Notes under the pieces: model-generated | Seen by the model: only the letters and a program-made list of their open reading frames with translations | Told to the model about the DNA's origin: nothing | Database searches by the model: none | Assembly (NCBI GenBank): GCA_051453625.1 | Contig: JBOZIK010000001.1 | Coordinates: forward strand, 103,341,237 to 103,405,236 | Source of the DNA: Welwitschia mirabilis | Taxonomy: Eukaryota; Gnetophyta; Gnetopsida; Welwitschiales | Length of the DNA: 64,000 bases | Direction: 5' to 3' | Made by a program: the position numbers and the translations under genes | Part shown: in pieces, positions 61,720-64,000 of the stretch | Numbering within the stretch: the stretch's first letter is position 1 | Layout: every line of letters begins with the position of its first letter

Positions 61720-62388
61720 ATCATGTGCTTCAAACAAAGGAATAACAAGAAAACTAATAAGAAAAAACAAATTGAGATGATTAAGAAAGATCAAGTTTCT
61801 AGGGCTTCTACCCAAGTTCTTCAAAATAAACAACATGAATAATATAATGATCTAGGAATGAATATGATAGACATAAAAATATATGAAAAACTCAAAGTAG
61901 AAGCACTTGTGAATCTAGGAGCCAGTGTTAATGTGATGGCATATGAAACTTATGAGGAACTAGAAAAGCCAAAATTGATATCTTATTAAGGAAGGTGTAC
62001 CTGANNNNNNNNNNNNNNNNNNNNNNNNNNNNNNNNNNNNNNNNNNNNNNNNNNNNNNNNNNNNNNNNNNNNNNNNNNNNNNNNNNNNNNNNNNNNNNNN
62101 NNNNGTCATGTGATTTAAACAAATGATAACAATGAAACTAAGAATAAAAAACAAATTGAGATGGTTAAGAAAGATCAAGTTTCTTAGGCTTCTACCCAAG
62201 TTCTTCAAAATAAACAACATGAATAATATAATGATCTAGGAATGAATATGATAGACATAAAAATAGATGGAAAATTCAAAGTAGAAGCACTTGTAAATCT
62301 AGAAGCCAGTGTTAATGTGATGGCATATGAAACTTATGAGGAACTAGAAAAGCCAAAATTGATATCTTATTAAGGAAAGTGTACCTGA
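61720..62388. repeat. Duplicated flanks of the 100-N gap at 62005-62104
   Basis: Two collinear copies of about 285 bp, several percent different, each carrying the protease site. Confidence 0.8.
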
Positions 62389-62539
62389 TAGATGCTACTA
62401 TTTATTCTAATAAAGGAGTAATGAAAATCATTTTTAGAGACATTAAGAAGGAGATTACGTTATCTAATGTAGTGGTTGTAGAAGATATTATGCATGTTAT
62501 AGTGTGAATTTATGTGATTTTTAAGTCCTTAGGCAAAAC

Positions 62540-63508
62540 TTATAAATCATAAACTTGCAAAAAACACAGTCTAATATAGATGGGATTTAACCCAAATGTC
62601 GTAATCCATTGAAGGCACTAATCTAAAAGTTAGAAATTGATTTCACAAAGTTTTTAGTCTTTTCTATTTTAGTAAATAAAAGTAAATGATAATGTAAATA
62701 TAACACAAGATGAATGACAGTGAAATGTAATGAATGGAATGAAAGTGAGATAAGTTATATTTGGATTCTAATCCTCCTATTACAAGAATTAGTCCTTTAT
62801 AATTTACATCAATTAGAAAGATTTTATCACTTATTCCTAACCAACATAAATTATAAGAAATTCCAAATAGAATATAGCTAATGCAAAACTAAAAATGAAT
62901 AAAAGAGGTGTAATGCAAGATTTAAACTAATAAAGTCAACCTTAACAAAGGTTACCCTTATGATCTAAATAAACTATAAAGCTATCACCAAATTATAATC
63001 AACTTAAACCATAATGAACATTTACACAATACTAGTAAAAAGAGTAATTGAATTAATCATTGACTTCACATCCACTTAAAACAAAGTAGTAGCACTCAAT
63101 GGAGGATACTTAGCTTAACAACAATGTAAACTTCTCTCTGTAGCTACTCGATGGTCCTCTTATCTTTCAATCTTCCATCACAATAATATCTAGTACAAAA
63201 AGGTAGAAATAAAAGTGAAGGAAATGGATGGTATTTATAGTTTTACATTGAAGTTATAGAATCTTAATCCTAAGAGTCAGAGAAAAAACCATAGCAACCC
63301 ATATGGGTTGCATAACTTCATTACAAAGATAAGCTTTTTTGTCCATATAAAAATAGGTATCATCCTAACTATCATGAGGATGACAATGGGGATATCCCTC
63401 CATGTTAAAAGGTGATCCATAAGCTTTAAGCCCTATAGTCAACTCTTTAGCTTTAATTCATATTAGCAATGTTGTTGTCCTTGCTATTGTGAAGATGACA
63501 AAGGGGTT
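62540..63508 (-). repeat. Dispersed repeat family R, copy 2
   Basis: Collinear with 28840-29560 (see TAATCCATTGAAGGCACTA at about 62602). A TATA-like CTATAAATACC on the minus strand at 63230-63240 suggests transcription to the left, opposite to the gypsy remnant it abuts. It could be an LTR whose U3 lies to the right. Right of the box are two hairpin-like units, and then a 200-N gap. 63709-64000 shows nothing recognisable. Confidence 0.5.
63359..63508. repeat. Two hairpin-forming units, about 117-bp spacing
   Basis: TCATCCT-aactatcatg-AGGATGA (63360-63383) and a related TTGTCCTTGCTATTGTGAAGA unit with GATGACAA (63474-63502). Both are followed by TGGGG/AGGGG. The first is a 7-bp perfect inverted repeat; the second is weaker. 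Confidence 0.5.
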
Positions 63509-64000
63509 NNNNNNNNNNNNNNNNNNNNNNNNNNNNNNNNNNNNNNNNNNNNNNNNNNNNNNNNNNNNNNNNNNNNNNNNNNNNNNNNNNNNNNNNNNNN
63601 NNNNNNNNNNNNNNNNNNNNNNNNNNNNNNNNNNNNNNNNNNNNNNNNNNNNNNNNNNNNNNNNNNNNNNNNNNNNNNNNNNNNNNNNNNNNNNNNNNNN
63701 NNNNNNNNCATCATAACATAGCCTCCTACTTAGCCTTGTCACTCCCTGATAAAATAAGTGATTAACTATATTATAAGCCAATTTAATTAAGGTAACCAAT
63801 AACTAAAAAGAAAAAATTTCCAATTTTGAATTTAATTTTTACTATGTAGGAATAGACATCAAAAACTAATTAACTAATACAAATACTAATTTATTCATAA
63901 GCCCCCTACTTAAAAACATTGCAATAAAATAAATGAATGTCATACACATAAAAAAAGTCATCAAAGGTAACAATGATAGCTCAAAAAATGATAATGTATA

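Larger units (their letters stand above)
60180..62500 (+). pseudogene. Ty3/gypsy gag-protease remnant
   Basis: The gag core reads RFDELMDRYNI, LAKCSNHGIIARE and RALLRGLHSQTLKQLEFL (60700-60850), the 'W.F..L...P.HG......GL' pattern of Tat/Athila-like gag. A decayed knuckle CEYYE.DTHEGIEYP lies at about 61105-61150. A Lys-rich stretch leads to the protease, VEALVNLGASVNVMAYETYE, in which the catalytic Asp of DLGAS is Asn. Because of a gap it appears twice (61720-62004 and 62105-62388), the second time as VNLEAS. No RT follows. Lineage is tentative. Confidence 0.7.

Overview
The window looks like a gene-poor, repeat-dense stretch of a flowering-plant nuclear genome. It is very AT-rich, has no bacterial gene architecture, and nearly every coding trace I can read is a decayed LTR retrotransposon. 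Primer-binding sites resembling the initiator-Met tRNA type (TGGTATCAGAGC), polypurine tracts, gag CCHC knuckles and PR-INT-RT-RNase H pol blocks place most of it in plant Ty1/copia (SIRE-like, one Tork-like) and Ty3/gypsy. I see no convincing host gene, rRNA, tRNA or CRISPR array. I cannot name the species. There are about 31 runs of N, many exactly 100 nt long, and about half have the same sequence on both sides.

Layout. 1-3281: unrecognised degenerate minus-strand reading frame with an acidic, Tyr/Glu-rich part. 3282-4598: an extra SIRE-type 3' LTR. 4599-8559: nothing recognisable. 8560-10073: Tork-like copia gag/PR/INT remnant (minus). 10174-20483: a nearly complete SIRE-like element (minus) with 3' LTR, polypurine tract, an additional sense ORF downstream of pol, RT/RNase H, INT, PR, gag, PBS and 5' LTR. 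20484-21933: more minus-strand degenerate coding sequence. 21934-28456: a large non-coding LTR element (LARD type, minus) with two long LTRs and a 5-bp target duplication. 28840-29560: a dispersed repeat seen again at 62540-63508. 29692-39570: a second SIRE-like element (plus), truncated at 5', with RT/RNase H, a motif-rich spacer, a downstream ORF and a 3' LTR. A 3.0-kb gag-only element (34043-37048) sits inside its downstream ORF. 39571-45200: probably a very long gypsy-type LTR (minus) with diverged tandem repeats. 46811-52200: third SIRE-like gag-pol (plus). 52549-54500: possible gypsy LTR. 54573-58340: fourth SIRE-like element, 5' LTR plus gag/PR/INT. 60180-62500: Ty3/gypsy gag-PR remnant.

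The elements do not cooperate as a pathway; they are layers of insertion. Substitutions that disable them are mostly C-to-T or G-to-A (Gln/Trp to stop, Asp to Asn, Glu to Lys, Cys to Tyr), as expected for old methylated DNA. The most interesting patterns are: (i) a palindromic AGACGTCT word, now mostly AGATGTCT or AGACATCT, that recurs both in the LTRs of one SIRE-like family and in the spacer between its pol and 3' ORF; (ii) a parallel arrangement with a different word in the other SIRE-like element; (iii) the downstream transposon-protein-like ORF in both elements; and (iv) the gag-only nested element.
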